Shown here: one piece after another, positions 6,665 through 14,279 of the stretch
Layout of the letters: each line of letters begins with the position of its first letter
How positions within the stretch are numbered: position 1 is the first letter of the stretch
DNA from: an uncultured Lachnospiraceae bacterium
GTDB taxonomy: Bacteria > Bacillota > Clostridia > Lachnospirales > Lachnospiraceae
Length of the DNA: 15,612 bases
Assembly (NCBI GenBank): GCA_910577785.1
Contig: CAJTNT010000067.1
Location: 1-15,612 of the forward strand
Reading direction: 5' to 3'
Translations under genes and position numbers: made by a program
Notes under the pieces: generated by a model
What the model was told of the DNA's origin: nothing
Databases searched by the model: none
What the model saw: the letters and a program-made list of their open reading frames with translations, nothing else

Positions 6665-7068
6665 GAAACCGATTGCGCTTAGGCATGAGATGGAAAGTGT
6701 TTTTTCTCAAAAATGCTAAACTAAATTATATTTTTTCCGATAATAAGATTTGATAGGATATCGTACAACGCATGGAGGCGCTTACCATAGATTTATGGGA
6801 AATGGAGAAGGCTCTATTTCTCTTTTTTGGCAATTTGTCTGAAAGCTATATGATTCGGTTTTATCCAGCGATATTTAATAGAAAATGAAAAATGGAAGAG
6901 TAGAAAAACAAATGTTCGTGTGGCAAAAAAGATAGAACGTACACATTGGATTGGTGAAGCCTGTGGCGTACAAGTATAAGAATCAAGTATATACAATATA
7001 AGAAGCAAATGTATATATGCACAATATGCTCACCTTATGGTTTTACCAGAAAGAAAGGCACACATTCC
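6665..7068. other. Gene-free AT-rich stretch
   Basis: I see no supportable gene in this 400-base stretch. Short open frames on the minus strand (such as 6814-7008) have no ribosome site and no recognisable composition. No group II intron domain V could be made out, although a broken intron-type RT fragment follows. Confidence 0.5.
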
Positions 7069-7277
7069 AAAAAAGAAGGGGGTTTGGTAAATTTTGCGGA
7101 TGATTTCATAGCGTGCTTTAGGGAAAAAGAAGATGCGGAAAATCTTATGATGGTCTAAAAACGTGGTTGTCATACTTCGGGCTGGAACTACAGGAAGGGA
7201 AAACAAAGTTGGCCGAGTTCGAAAACAGGGCATGGACAAATCATAAAACAAGGGCTGATGGTAAAATTCTGCTATGA
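7069..7277 (+). pseudogene. Remnant of a group II intron reverse transcriptase (LtrA-type), frameshifted
   Basis: One frame reads KEGGLVNFADDFIACFREKE (from 7072; catalytic FADD at 7093-7104), the active-site block of group II intron RTs. After a frameshift near 7143 another frame reads GLKTWLSYFGLELQEGKTKL followed by AEF..RAWTNHKTRADGK, the family's next conserved block (LxxFGLxLxxxKT), ending at TGA 7275-7277. The order and spacing match intact LtrA-like proteins, where these blocks are adjacent. Everything N-terminal (fingers) and C-terminal (maturase, HNH) is missing. No intron RNA structure was recognised, so this is a dead fragment. Confidence 0.75.
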
Positions 7278-7525
7278 AATGCATAAAGCGCCTTTTTAAT
7301 GGTGTATTTATATTGGATCAATCTATGTATGGTTTCAATGGTACATGGGTTATCACTATTCTTATAAATAATGAAGAAGTATTTACTACGGGGGAGATTG
7401 GAGGGGATTCTTTAACAGCATTTCTATTTAGTGTTGATTTTGGAGATGCTGATTCTATAATTATATTAACAGAAGCACATTTATCAGGTAGTGATTTTGT
7501 ATATGGTCTTGTCGCGAAAAAATAG
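7274..7525 (+). CDS. Small unrecognised ORF, 83 aa
   Basis: The predicted protein is soluble-looking, acidic in its second half and rich in beta-forming residues (GTWVITILINNEEVF, then SIIILTEAHLSGSDFVYGLV). It has no signal peptide, no membrane helix and no motif I can name. It starts inside the end of the dead RT fragment with no convincing ribosome site, and may be the 3' part of a larger gene whose beginning was lost at that junction. The pattern could fit a small beta-sandwich module. Codon usage is AT-rich like the cluster that follows. I would not assign a function. Confidence 0.4.
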   Translation: MKCIKRLFNGVFILDQSMYGFNGTWVITILINNEEVFTTGEIGGDSLTAFLFSVDFGDADSIIILTEAHLSGSDFVYGLVAKK

Positions 7526-7535
7526 TTAGTATACT
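7509..7535 (+). promoter_or_regulatory. Weak candidate promoter for the sugar cluster
   Basis: TTGTCG (7509-7514) and TATACT (7530-7535) are separated by 15 bases, which is short of the usual 17. It is the best sigma-A-like pair I see before the glycosyltransferase, but support is thin. Confidence 0.2.
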
Positions 7536-7612
7536 ATTTCACAGCTTTTAGAAAACTCATCCTGCAAGATAAGTATTAAGAAAGAAGAACAAAAAGCAGA
7601 AGTCTGCTGTAA

Positions 7613-9217
7613 ATGAGTTACATAACCCCGTTGGTATCTTTTGCAGAAAGGCAGGTTATAAGTGTGAAAAATCAAATTGAATGGATTAAAATGGCTGTTA
7701 ATCTTTGTATGGCTGAGTTCGCATCAGAGCAGGAGAAGAAAGGATGTTTTGCGGAATTAGAAGAAATATATAATCAGTTTACGGATATAGAACAGAAAAG
7801 TATATTGGATATTATAATGAGAGAGTTTGAAGTGAATGATGCGATATATGTATTTTCTGTAATGGTTCAATATATGGAAGTTAAAGCATTTAGGAAGGCA
7901 GTAATGGAATGTTTGATAAAGGGAGAATTTGATGGCTTTATAGGAGGAGTGTTAGAATATCAGGCAGCAGTATATGTCAAAGGGGAATATAAACAACGAC
8001 GTTTATTTCGAAAAAAAAATATAGGAAGATTAGAAGAAATATTGGCGGTACATTACCCCTATATTCCATTAGAGACAAGAAACAAAAACCATATCGTTTT
8101 GGTTACGGGACAGGTACTAAAACCATTACATGCTCCTTCAAGAATAATTATGGATCTCTCGTATGCGTTGCAAAAGTATATGGGGTATGAAGTTATACTT
8201 TTTATTTGTCCGTGCGATAGAAGACTGCCAGAAGATTTGTGGAATCGGCCGCGTTGTGAAAACTCAGAGGGGATATTTAGACGTAATCCAGTTGGAATAC
8301 AAGTTCGTGATATTGTGGTGAGAGGATATCAAATAAATATGCATGAATTGTGTGAAAAAGAATATAATATGATGTTTGACATCATTTATGCATGGAATCC
8401 TTTTTTTGTTTTCGATTTTTCAACTATTAATCCGATTGTAGATATAATTAAGAATTTTACAACACTTGTATCTATGCCAGCTTCTATAGATTGTCCTGTG
8501 TCAGAAGCTCAAATTCTGATAAGAGTTGCTAGGGAGAGAGAGGAACTTGAAAAAGAATACGAAGATATGTTAAATGACGATCAGACACAATTATTTGTTC
8601 AGGAAAAATTTCCTATTCTTGTAGAATCAAATTTAACAAATTGTACACGGCTGGAATTGGGCTTGCCAGAAGGTCAATTTCTTATTGCCATTGTAGGAAA
8701 TCGTTTGCAGTCAGAGATTGATGAGGGCTTTGTTTGCGAAATGAGGAAGGTTTTGGAAAAGATGCCCAATATTGCTTTTGTTATTATTGGTTCTGAGGAA
8801 GGGATAAAAAAGTATTTTGAAGATATGATATTTGATGGACATATCTATTACTTGGGATACCGTAAGGATTTATTAGATGTTTATGGTGTGCTAGATTTGT
8901 ATTTAAATCCCAGAAGGATAGGAGGGGGATTTAGTGGAGGGATGGCATTGCTGGCAGGGATTCCAGTAGTAACATTGCCAGATTGTGATGTTGCAAATAA
9001 TTGTGGTGAAGAATTTATAGTGCAAAATTATGAAGATATGATTTCGACAGTTTGCCGTTACGCTAGTGAGCCGGAGTTTTATAACACAAAGAAAGAATGT
9101 GCGAAGCTATATAAAGAAAAAAATACAGATGTGCAGTTGGAACGGTTTGTGCGGGAGATGGTGGATGGTGTTGTCAATATCATGAATGAAAAGGGAGAGA
9201 ATTATGTTGGCTTTTAA
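7613..9217 (+). CDS. Glycosyltransferase, GT-B fold, 534 aa
   Basis: The C-terminal half has the layout of a GT-B retaining-type donor domain: LIAIVGNRLQSEID (357-370) opens the Rossmann unit, IAFVIIGSEE and IYYLGYRKDL follow, and LNPRRIGGGFSGGMALLAG (431-449) with IPVVTL is the glycine-rich nucleotide-sugar loop. The middle part (about 158-300) is the acceptor-side domain, with VLVTGQVLKPLHAPSRII. The first 150 residues are mostly helical and not recognised. The gene leads the cluster, overlaps the aminotransferase start by 14 bases, and probably transfers the sugar made by its neighbours to a surface glycan or protein (inference). ATG 7613 has no ribosome site; GTG at 7664, preceded by AAAGGCAGG, may be the true start and would shorten the protein by 17 residues. 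No membrane helices were seen. Confidence 0.8.
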   Translation: MSYITPLVSFAERQVISVKNQIEWIKMAVNLCMAEFASEQEKKGCFAELEEIYNQFTDIEQKSILDIIMREFEVNDAIYVFSVMVQYMEVKAFRKAVMECLIKGEFDGFIGGVLEYQAAVYVKGEYKQRRLFRKKNIGRLEEILAVHYPYIPLETRNKNHIVLVTGQVLKPLHAPSRIIMDLSYALQKYMGYEVILFICPCDRRLPEDLWNRPRCENSEGIFRRNPVGIQVRDIVVRGYQINMHELCEKEYNMMFDIIYAWNPFFVFDFSTINPIVDIIKNFTTLVSMPASIDCPVSEAQILIRVAREREELEKEYEDMLNDDQTQLFVQEKFPILVESNLTNCTRLELGLPEGQFLIAIVGNRLQSEIDEGFVCEMRKVLEKMPNIAFVIIGSEEGIKKYFEDMIFDGHIYYLGYRKDLLDVYGVLDLYLNPRRIGGGFSGGMALLAGIPVVTLPDCDVANNCGEEFIVQNYEDMISTVCRYASEPEFYNTKKECAKLYKEKNTDVQLERFVREMVDGVVNIMNEKGENYVGF

Positions 9218-10349
9218 TGAGCCTATGTATACACAAAAAGGCATAGGATATATAACAGAGGCCATTTTAAAAAATAAAAGATTAAATGGCGATGGAGAAT
9301 TTACAAAGAAGTGTACAAAGTGGTTTGAAGAAAAATATAAGACAGATGTGCTACTTACCACTTCTTGTACCCATGCTTTGGAAATGGCTTCTTTATTAAT
9401 AAATATACAGCCAGGTGATGAGGTAATAATGCCATCTTTTACGTTTGTATCCACAGCAAGTGCGTTTGTATTACGTGGTGCTAGAATTAAGTTTGTGGAT
9501 ATTCGGAAGGATACAATGAATATAGACGAAACTTTGATTGAAGATGCTATTACGGATAGGACAAAGGCTATTGTACCCGTTCATTATGCGGGTGTAGGAT
9601 GTGAAATGGATACAATTATGGAGATCGCAGAAAGGCATAATTTAGTTGTAATAGAAGATGCTGCTCAAGCGATGATGGCATCTTATAAGGGAAGGTATTT
9701 AGGGACAATTGGTGATTTGGGAGCTTATAGTTTCCATGAAACTAAAAATTATACTATGGGAGAGGGGGGATTAATACTAATTAATAATAATGATTATGTA
9801 CATAGAGGAGAGATTATCCGGGAAAAGGGAACAAATCGAACACAGTTTTTTCGGGGAGAAGTAGATAAATATAGCTGGGTAGATATTGGATCTTCCTATT
9901 TACCAAGCGAGATGAATGCAGCGTATTTGCTTCCGCAGTTGGAAATGGCAGAGGAAATAAATAGTAAGCGCTTGCAGTTATGGGATAATTATTATCAAGG
10001 CTTAAAAGAACTAGAAGAAGAAGGAAGAATAGAATTGCCCTATATTCCCGATGAGTGCTGTCATAATGCCCATATGTTTTATATAAAAGTAAAAGATTTG
10101 GATGAGCGTACAAAATTAATTCAATATTTGAGTGAGTGTGATATAAAGGCAGTTTTTCATTATGTGCCACTACATTCTTCAAAAGCTGGGAAGCAAAATG
10201 GAGATTTTGTAGGTAATGATAAGTATACTACGAGGGAAAGTGAACGTCTGTTGAGGCTCCCTATGTTTTATTCTTTGGAAAATGAGGGGGTGGAGTATGT
10301 TGTAGAGAAAATTATAGAATTCTATTTGGCTAAAAGAAACAGACGTTGA
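9204..10349 (+). CDS. wecE: dTDP-4-amino-4,6-dideoxygalactose transaminase, 381 aa
   Basis: This PLP enzyme uses glutamate to convert dTDP-4-keto-6-deoxyglucose to dTDP-4-amino-4,6-dideoxygalactose (Fuc4N) in E. coli WecE/RffA. The match to WecE is visible along the whole length: LNGDGEFTKKC, LTTSCTHALEMASLL, GDEVIMPSFTFVSTASAFVL, MNIDETLIEDAITDRTKAIV, HYAGVGCEMDTIM, VIEDAAQ, FHETKNYT, REKGTNRTQFFRG, NAHMFYIK and ESERLLRLP. The PLP-binding lysine is Lys181, as in E. coli. I chose ATG 9204, preceded by AAAGGGAG (9190-9197), rather than an ATG 18 bases earlier. The start overlaps the glycosyltransferase end by 14 bases, suggesting translational coupling. No dTDP-glucose pathway genes (rmlA/rmlB) lie in the window, so the substrate must come from elsewhere. 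The exact product stereochemistry is not certain from sequence. Confidence 0.93.
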   Translation: MLAFNEPMYTQKGIGYITEAILKNKRLNGDGEFTKKCTKWFEEKYKTDVLLTTSCTHALEMASLLINIQPGDEVIMPSFTFVSTASAFVLRGARIKFVDIRKDTMNIDETLIEDAITDRTKAIVPVHYAGVGCEMDTIMEIAERHNLVVIEDAAQAMMASYKGRYLGTIGDLGAYSFHETKNYTMGEGGLILINNNDYVHRGEIIREKGTNRTQFFRGEVDKYSWVDIGSSYLPSEMNAAYLLPQLEMAEEINSKRLQLWDNYYQGLKELEEEGRIELPYIPDECCHNAHMFYIKVKDLDERTKLIQYLSECDIKAVFHYVPLHSSKAGKQNGDFVGNDKYTTRESERLLRLPMFYSLENEGVEYVVEKIIEFYLAKRNRR

Positions 10350-10389
10350 ATTTGTAATAGACAAAATAGTGGGATTTTATGAGAGGAAC
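10343..10389 (+). pseudogene. Vestigial second copy of a DegT/WecE-type 3' end
   Basis: Directly past the wecE stop, in another frame, the sequence reads DVEFVIDKIVGFYERN. This parallels the wecE tail VEYVVEKIIEFY (10290-10325) with 25 of 36 bases identical over 10290-10325 versus 10345-10380. The segment has no gene body. It looks like the leftover 3' end of an older, related aminotransferase gene. Confidence 0.5.
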
Positions 10390-10394
10390 ATGTT

Positions 10395-11516
10395 ATGTCA
10401 AAAACAATGGATATAAGAAACAAACTGTATCAATCGTTTGTTGTTGATAAGGTAAAGAATATAGACTGGAGAAAGGGATCGGATGCTCCGTTAGTTGTAG
10501 AATTTGATACAACAGAGGTATGTAATCTTGCATGCCCAGGCTGTATAAGTGAGGATTTAGTATGTAATAAAACTTCCTTTTCAGATGATAGGCTGCTAGG
10601 ACTGGCAGAAGAAATGTGGAAGGCAGGTGTAAAAGCTGTTATTTTAATTGGTGGTGGCGAGCCATTAGCGCATCCGGCTGTTGGTGCATTTATGGAATAT
10701 TTGGGAATGCATGACATTCATATTGGAATTACAACAAATGGATGTTTTATTGATAGGTATATGGATATTATTGCCAAATATTCAAGTTGGACCAGGGTCT
10801 CTGTAGATGCGGCAACAGATGGAACATTTCAGAAACTTCGGCCTTCAAAATTAGGCAGGAGCGAGTTTGACCATGTTATAAGTAATATGAAAAAGCTGGC
10901 AATATCCAAGACGGGAATTTTAGGTTTTTCTTTTCTGGTTCGGACAGAAGCAGATGGATTTGGCATTGAATCTAATATTAATGAGATATATGATGCTGCA
11001 ATATTGGCAAAGGAGATCGGGTGTGACTATTTTGAGGTCAAGCCAAGCTATAGTTATGCAGGCGGCCAAGATCATGCATTGGTGAAGCATCCTTTAGAAA
11101 AAATGGTGATGGCCAGGAAAGAAATTGCAAAGCTAGATGCATTGGAAACAGAGAATTTTAAAATAGTAAAAGCTATTAATTTAGAGGATGCGTTATGCTG
11201 TGTAGAACATAAACAGGATAAAAAGTATACGCGATGCCCCATTTCGGAATTACGTACATTAGTATGTCCATCAGGGGTTTATATTTGTCCATATTGGAGG
11301 GGGAAAGATAGTTATAGGATAGGGGATGTCCATAAAATGAGCTTTTCTGACATGTGGAATAGCCACAGAAGAAGGGAGATAGTAGAATATGCAGATCCTT
11401 CTGTAAAGTGTCAGTTCCATTGTCTTAGGGATAAGTCTAATTTGGAATTATTGAAAATTATAAAAATGGAAAAGGATGCAATAGAAACAATAAAAGAATA
11501 TGATAGATTTATTTGA
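10395..11516 (+). CDS. Radical SAM protein with SPASM-like C-terminal cysteine region, 373 aa
   Basis: The radical SAM cluster motif is Cys43-x3-Cys47-x2-Cys50 in EVCNLACPGC, followed by the SAM-binding GGGEPL (86-91) and TTNGC (113-117). The C-terminal part has seven cysteines (268, 269, 281, 291, 298, 339, 343). The pattern LVCPSGVYICPYW, then RIGDVHKMSFSDMWNS and CQFHC, is typical of SPASM-type proteins that hold an auxiliary iron-sulfur cluster. Such enzymes catalyse radical oxidations, crosslinks, epimerisations or deaminations; the substrate here is not readable. Placed right after a sugar aminotransferase, it may act on the amino-sugar nucleotide, recalling the DesI/DesII pair (inference). 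Start ATG 10395 has AGAGG at 10382-10386. The gap to wecE is 45 bases. No frameshift or missing cluster cysteine is seen. Confidence 0.85.
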   Translation: MSKTMDIRNKLYQSFVVDKVKNIDWRKGSDAPLVVEFDTTEVCNLACPGCISEDLVCNKTSFSDDRLLGLAEEMWKAGVKAVILIGGGEPLAHPAVGAFMEYLGMHDIHIGITTNGCFIDRYMDIIAKYSSWTRVSVDAATDGTFQKLRPSKLGRSEFDHVISNMKKLAISKTGILGFSFLVRTEADGFGIESNINEIYDAAILAKEIGCDYFEVKPSYSYAGGQDHALVKHPLEKMVMARKEIAKLDALETENFKIVKAINLEDALCCVEHKQDKKYTRCPISELRTLVCPSGVYICPYWRGKDSYRIGDVHKMSFSDMWNSHRRREIVEYADPSVKCQFHCLRDKSNLELLKIIKMEKDAIETIKEYDRFI

Positions 11517-11552
11517 AAGATATATAATTTGAGTTGACGTTAGGAGAAGAAT

Positions 11553-13052
11553 ATGGATATAAAAGAAAAGTTTAGGAATATGAACGTGGAAAAAAGGGCT
11601 TATATCAATGGAAAATATGTAGAGAGTAAGAGTAGAAAGACAATAGAAAAGTACAGTTCTTTTAATGGTATGGATTTATCTGGAATTTCTGCTTGTGGAA
11701 AGGATGATGTAGAAGATACTGTAAAATGCGCAAAAAATGCATTTGAATTGGGGATTTGGAGAAAAAAGACACCAGAAGAGAAAAAAAATATCATGTTAAA
11801 ATTTGCAGATATGTTGGAATGTTGCCGGGAAGAACTGGCAATATTAGATACAATTGAGACAAGTAGGGCATATCAGAATTACTATTATGATTCCATCCCT
11901 AAAGCAATTGGAGCAATTCGGTATTTTGCAGAAGGTATTGATAAATACTATGATAGTGCAATTCCCCCAAGGGAGGATGCGTTTGCAACGGTTACGAGAT
12001 GTCCGTTGGGGGTGGTTGGGATTATTACACCATGGAATGATCCCATGGTGGTTGCAGCTTGGAAGTTTGCACCAGCATTGCTTATGGGAAATTCTGTGAT
12101 TATAAAACCTGCTGAACAGTCTTCCCTGTCAATGATACGGGTGGCAGAAATTGCTTCGGAAGCAGGGATTCCCAAAGGGGTGTTTAATGTTTTGCCGGGA
12201 TTTGGGGAGGAAGCTGGTAAAGCGCTTGCTCTTCACAAAGAAGTTCAAGGAATCTTTTTTACGGGTTCATCAGAAGTCGGAAGGCAGATTGTCCAATACT
12301 CTGGTATGTCTAATATGAAAAAAGTGGGATTAGAATGTGGGGGGAAGAGTCCGTTTATTGTTTCAAAAAATTGTGGGGATTTAAAAGAAGCAGCAAAGGT
12401 TCTTGCTGAAAATGTGTTTTATAATCAGGGACAGATATGCTCCGCGCCGTCACGGGTGATTATAGAAAAGCTTGTAAGAGATGAATTTATGGAACTGTTA
12501 AAAAAGGAGTCGGAAAAATTCGTGCCTGGGAATCCATATGAGATTCGTAATAATGTAGGTTGCATTGTAAGTAAGAATCAATATGAAAAAGTGAAAACAT
12601 ATATAGAGTTGGCAAAGAGGAATGGAGCTATTATCTATCAGGCAAAGACAGTTAAGGAAAAGCCTATTAATGCATGTTGTATACAGCCAACGATTATTAG
12701 CGGTGTAGAAAATAGTGATAAGGTTGCCCGAGATGAGATTTTTGGGCCAGTGGTTGTGCTGTTGGAAGCAGAAAATATACAAGAGGCAATAAAAATGGCA
12801 AACGATACTCCGTATGGCCTTTCAGGCGCAATCTTTACAGATGATTTGAATGAGGCCTATTACGCCGCAAAAGGAATTGAATCTGGACTGGTGCATATCA
12901 ATAGTTATGGCGAAGATGATAATATGGCACCATTTGGCGGGTTTAAAGAATCAGGCCTTGGAAAGGATAAGTCTTTATGGGCATTTGACGAATACAGCCA
13001 GCAGAAGACAGTGTGGATGAAATTCAAAATGCCAAGCGGTATGAGGGGATAG
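11553..13052 (+). CDS. NAD(P)-dependent aldehyde dehydrogenase, PuuC-like, 499 aa
   Basis: This is a full-length aldehyde dehydrogenase of the ALDH superfamily, oxidising an aldehyde to a carboxylate. The catalytic set is complete: Asn162 in TPWNDP, Glu261 in LECGGKSP, and the nucleophile Cys296 in NQGQICSAPSR. The cofactor loop FTGSSEVGRQI (236-246) and the C-terminal block APFGGFKESGLGKDKS with the WAFDEY-type end are also present. The C-terminus resembles PuuC, which oxidises gamma-glutamyl-aminobutyraldehyde, so a polyamine-like or amino-aldehyde substrate is possible, but ALDH substrates are hard to predict. ATG 11553 follows AGGAGA at 11542-11547. The gene ends 5 bases before the ATP-grasp gene, whose ribosome site lies in its last codons. 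That tight pairing suggests the acid it makes feeds the ligase (inference). Confidence 0.92.
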   Translation: MDIKEKFRNMNVEKRAYINGKYVESKSRKTIEKYSSFNGMDLSGISACGKDDVEDTVKCAKNAFELGIWRKKTPEEKKNIMLKFADMLECCREELAILDTIETSRAYQNYYYDSIPKAIGAIRYFAEGIDKYYDSAIPPREDAFATVTRCPLGVVGIITPWNDPMVVAAWKFAPALLMGNSVIIKPAEQSSLSMIRVAEIASEAGIPKGVFNVLPGFGEEAGKALALHKEVQGIFFTGSSEVGRQIVQYSGMSNMKKVGLECGGKSPFIVSKNCGDLKEAAKVLAENVFYNQGQICSAPSRVIIEKLVRDEFMELLKKESEKFVPGNPYEIRNNVGCIVSKNQYEKVKTYIELAKRNGAIIYQAKTVKEKPINACCIQPTIISGVENSDKVARDEIFGPVVVLLEAENIQEAIKMANDTPYGLSGAIFTDDLNEAYYAAKGIESGLVHINSYGEDDNMAPFGGFKESGLGKDKSLWAFDEYSQQKTVWMKFKMPSGMRG

Positions 13053-13057
13053 ATGCC

Positions 13058-14239
13058 ATGAAGAAAATGCTTATATTGAATGGGAGCCATTCTGAGATTC
13101 CGTTGATCCTTGAGGCAAAAAAACTAGGATATTATACAGTCACGACAGGCAATAATAAGGGATTGATAGGCCATAGGTATTCAGATGAGTATATCTATGG
13201 GGATTATTCGGATAAAGATGAGATGCTCCATATAGCTAAAGACCAGAAGGTTGATGCAGTATGTTCCTGTGCAAATGATTTTGGGGCAATTTCAGCTTCT
13301 TATGTTGCAGAAAAGTTAGGCCTTCCGGGACATGATTCTTATAAAACCGCTTTGTTGTTACATCAGAAAGACAATTTCAAGGTATTTGCAAAAGAAAACA
13401 GGATACAGACACCTATGGCAGATATTTTTACGGATTTAAAAGGAGCCAGTGAAAAAAAAGATGCCTGTAAATATCCCAAGATTGTAAAGCCTGTTGATCT
13501 GACAGGTGGGAAAGGGGTATCCGTTGTGACCGATGCATCTGAATATATGCAGGCAGTGAGAAAAGCATTAAATATGTCCCGGAAGGGAAAAGCTGTTGTG
13601 GAGGACTATATTAAAGGGACATACCATAGCTTCAGTACATTTTTAGTTAATAGGAAAGTAGTTGCCTTCTTCAGCGATAACGAATACCCTTACCTAAATC
13701 CTTATTTTGTAGCAACATCAGGAGGGCCGGCTCGCAATGTGGATAAGGTAAAAGGCATATTGCTGCGCCAGGCAGAGCTTATAGCTAAGAAGCTGTCACT
13801 GGTTAATGGGGTGTTCCATATGCAATATGTGATGGGTTCAGATCTTATCCCATATATCATTGATATAACCAGGCGGTGTTCTGGGGATATATATGTGGAG
13901 CCAGTGGAACATGCAACTGGGATTCCTTGGGCAAAGTGGATAGTGATGTCGGAAGCTGGCTTCCCGGGATCTGCATATACAGAGAGGGGATGCCAGCAGA
14001 AATACTGTGGCAGGCATTGTATTATGGCCAGACAGAATGGCAGGATCCAGAAGGTTGAAATTGCAGATGAATTAGAAAAAAATATATACAGCCGTATTTA
14101 CTGGTGGAAGAAAGGGGATATTGTAAGCAATTATTTGGTAGATAAATTAGGTATTGTTTTTTTGGAGTATGGATCAGAAGAGGAAATGATTGAGAAAAGT
14201 GAGCGTATTGGATCTTTGATAAAAGTGTTTGTGGAATAG
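13058..14239 (+). CDS. ATP-grasp ligase, 393 aa
   Basis: ATP-grasp enzymes activate a carboxylate as an acyl phosphate and join it to an amine or similar nucleophile. The N-terminal Rossmann-like domain opens with MLILNGSHSEIPLILEAKKL. The ATP site is visible as KIVKPVDLTGGKGVSVV (141-157; Lys144 and the glycine loop), with VVEDYIKGTYH (180-190; Glu182) and the metal-binding region MQYVMGSDLIPYIIDITRRC (255-274). In many ATP-grasp enzymes the last motif is E-x-N-x-R; here it is Asp269-Ile-Thr271-Arg-Arg, a variant I associate with ATP-grasp proteins of polysaccharide loci. I chose ATG 13058 over an in-frame ATG at 13013, because GAGGGG (13044-13049) precedes it. It most likely attaches an acyl or aminoacyl group to the amino sugar (inference). 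Confidence 0.85.
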   Translation: MKKMLILNGSHSEIPLILEAKKLGYYTVTTGNNKGLIGHRYSDEYIYGDYSDKDEMLHIAKDQKVDAVCSCANDFGAISASYVAEKLGLPGHDSYKTALLLHQKDNFKVFAKENRIQTPMADIFTDLKGASEKKDACKYPKIVKPVDLTGGKGVSVVTDASEYMQAVRKALNMSRKGKAVVEDYIKGTYHSFSTFLVNRKVVAFFSDNEYPYLNPYFVATSGGPARNVDKVKGILLRQAELIAKKLSLVNGVFHMQYVMGSDLIPYIIDITRRCSGDIYVEPVEHATGIPWAKWIVMSEAGFPGSAYTERGCQQKYCGRHCIMARQNGRIQKVEIADELEKNIYSRIYWWKKGDIVSNYLVDKLGIVFLEYGSEEEMIEKSERIGSLIKVFVE

Positions 14240-14279
14240 CCTTCAAGATGCATGCGCGGCTGCGGAAAAGAGGATGAGA

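Noticed and set aside
7030..7284. 84-codon minus-strand open frame
   Set aside because: It is antisense to the reverse-transcriptase remnant, whose motifs are recognisable on the plus strand.
10395..11516. Naming the radical SAM gene desII
   Set aside because: Only context and the generic cluster motif point that way, and the SPASM-like cysteine tail argues for caution.
11534..11539. TTGACG before the aldehyde dehydrogenase considered as a -35 box of an internal promoter
   Set aside because: There is no matching -10 box at a workable distance before the start codon, and the gene spacing fits a continuous operon.
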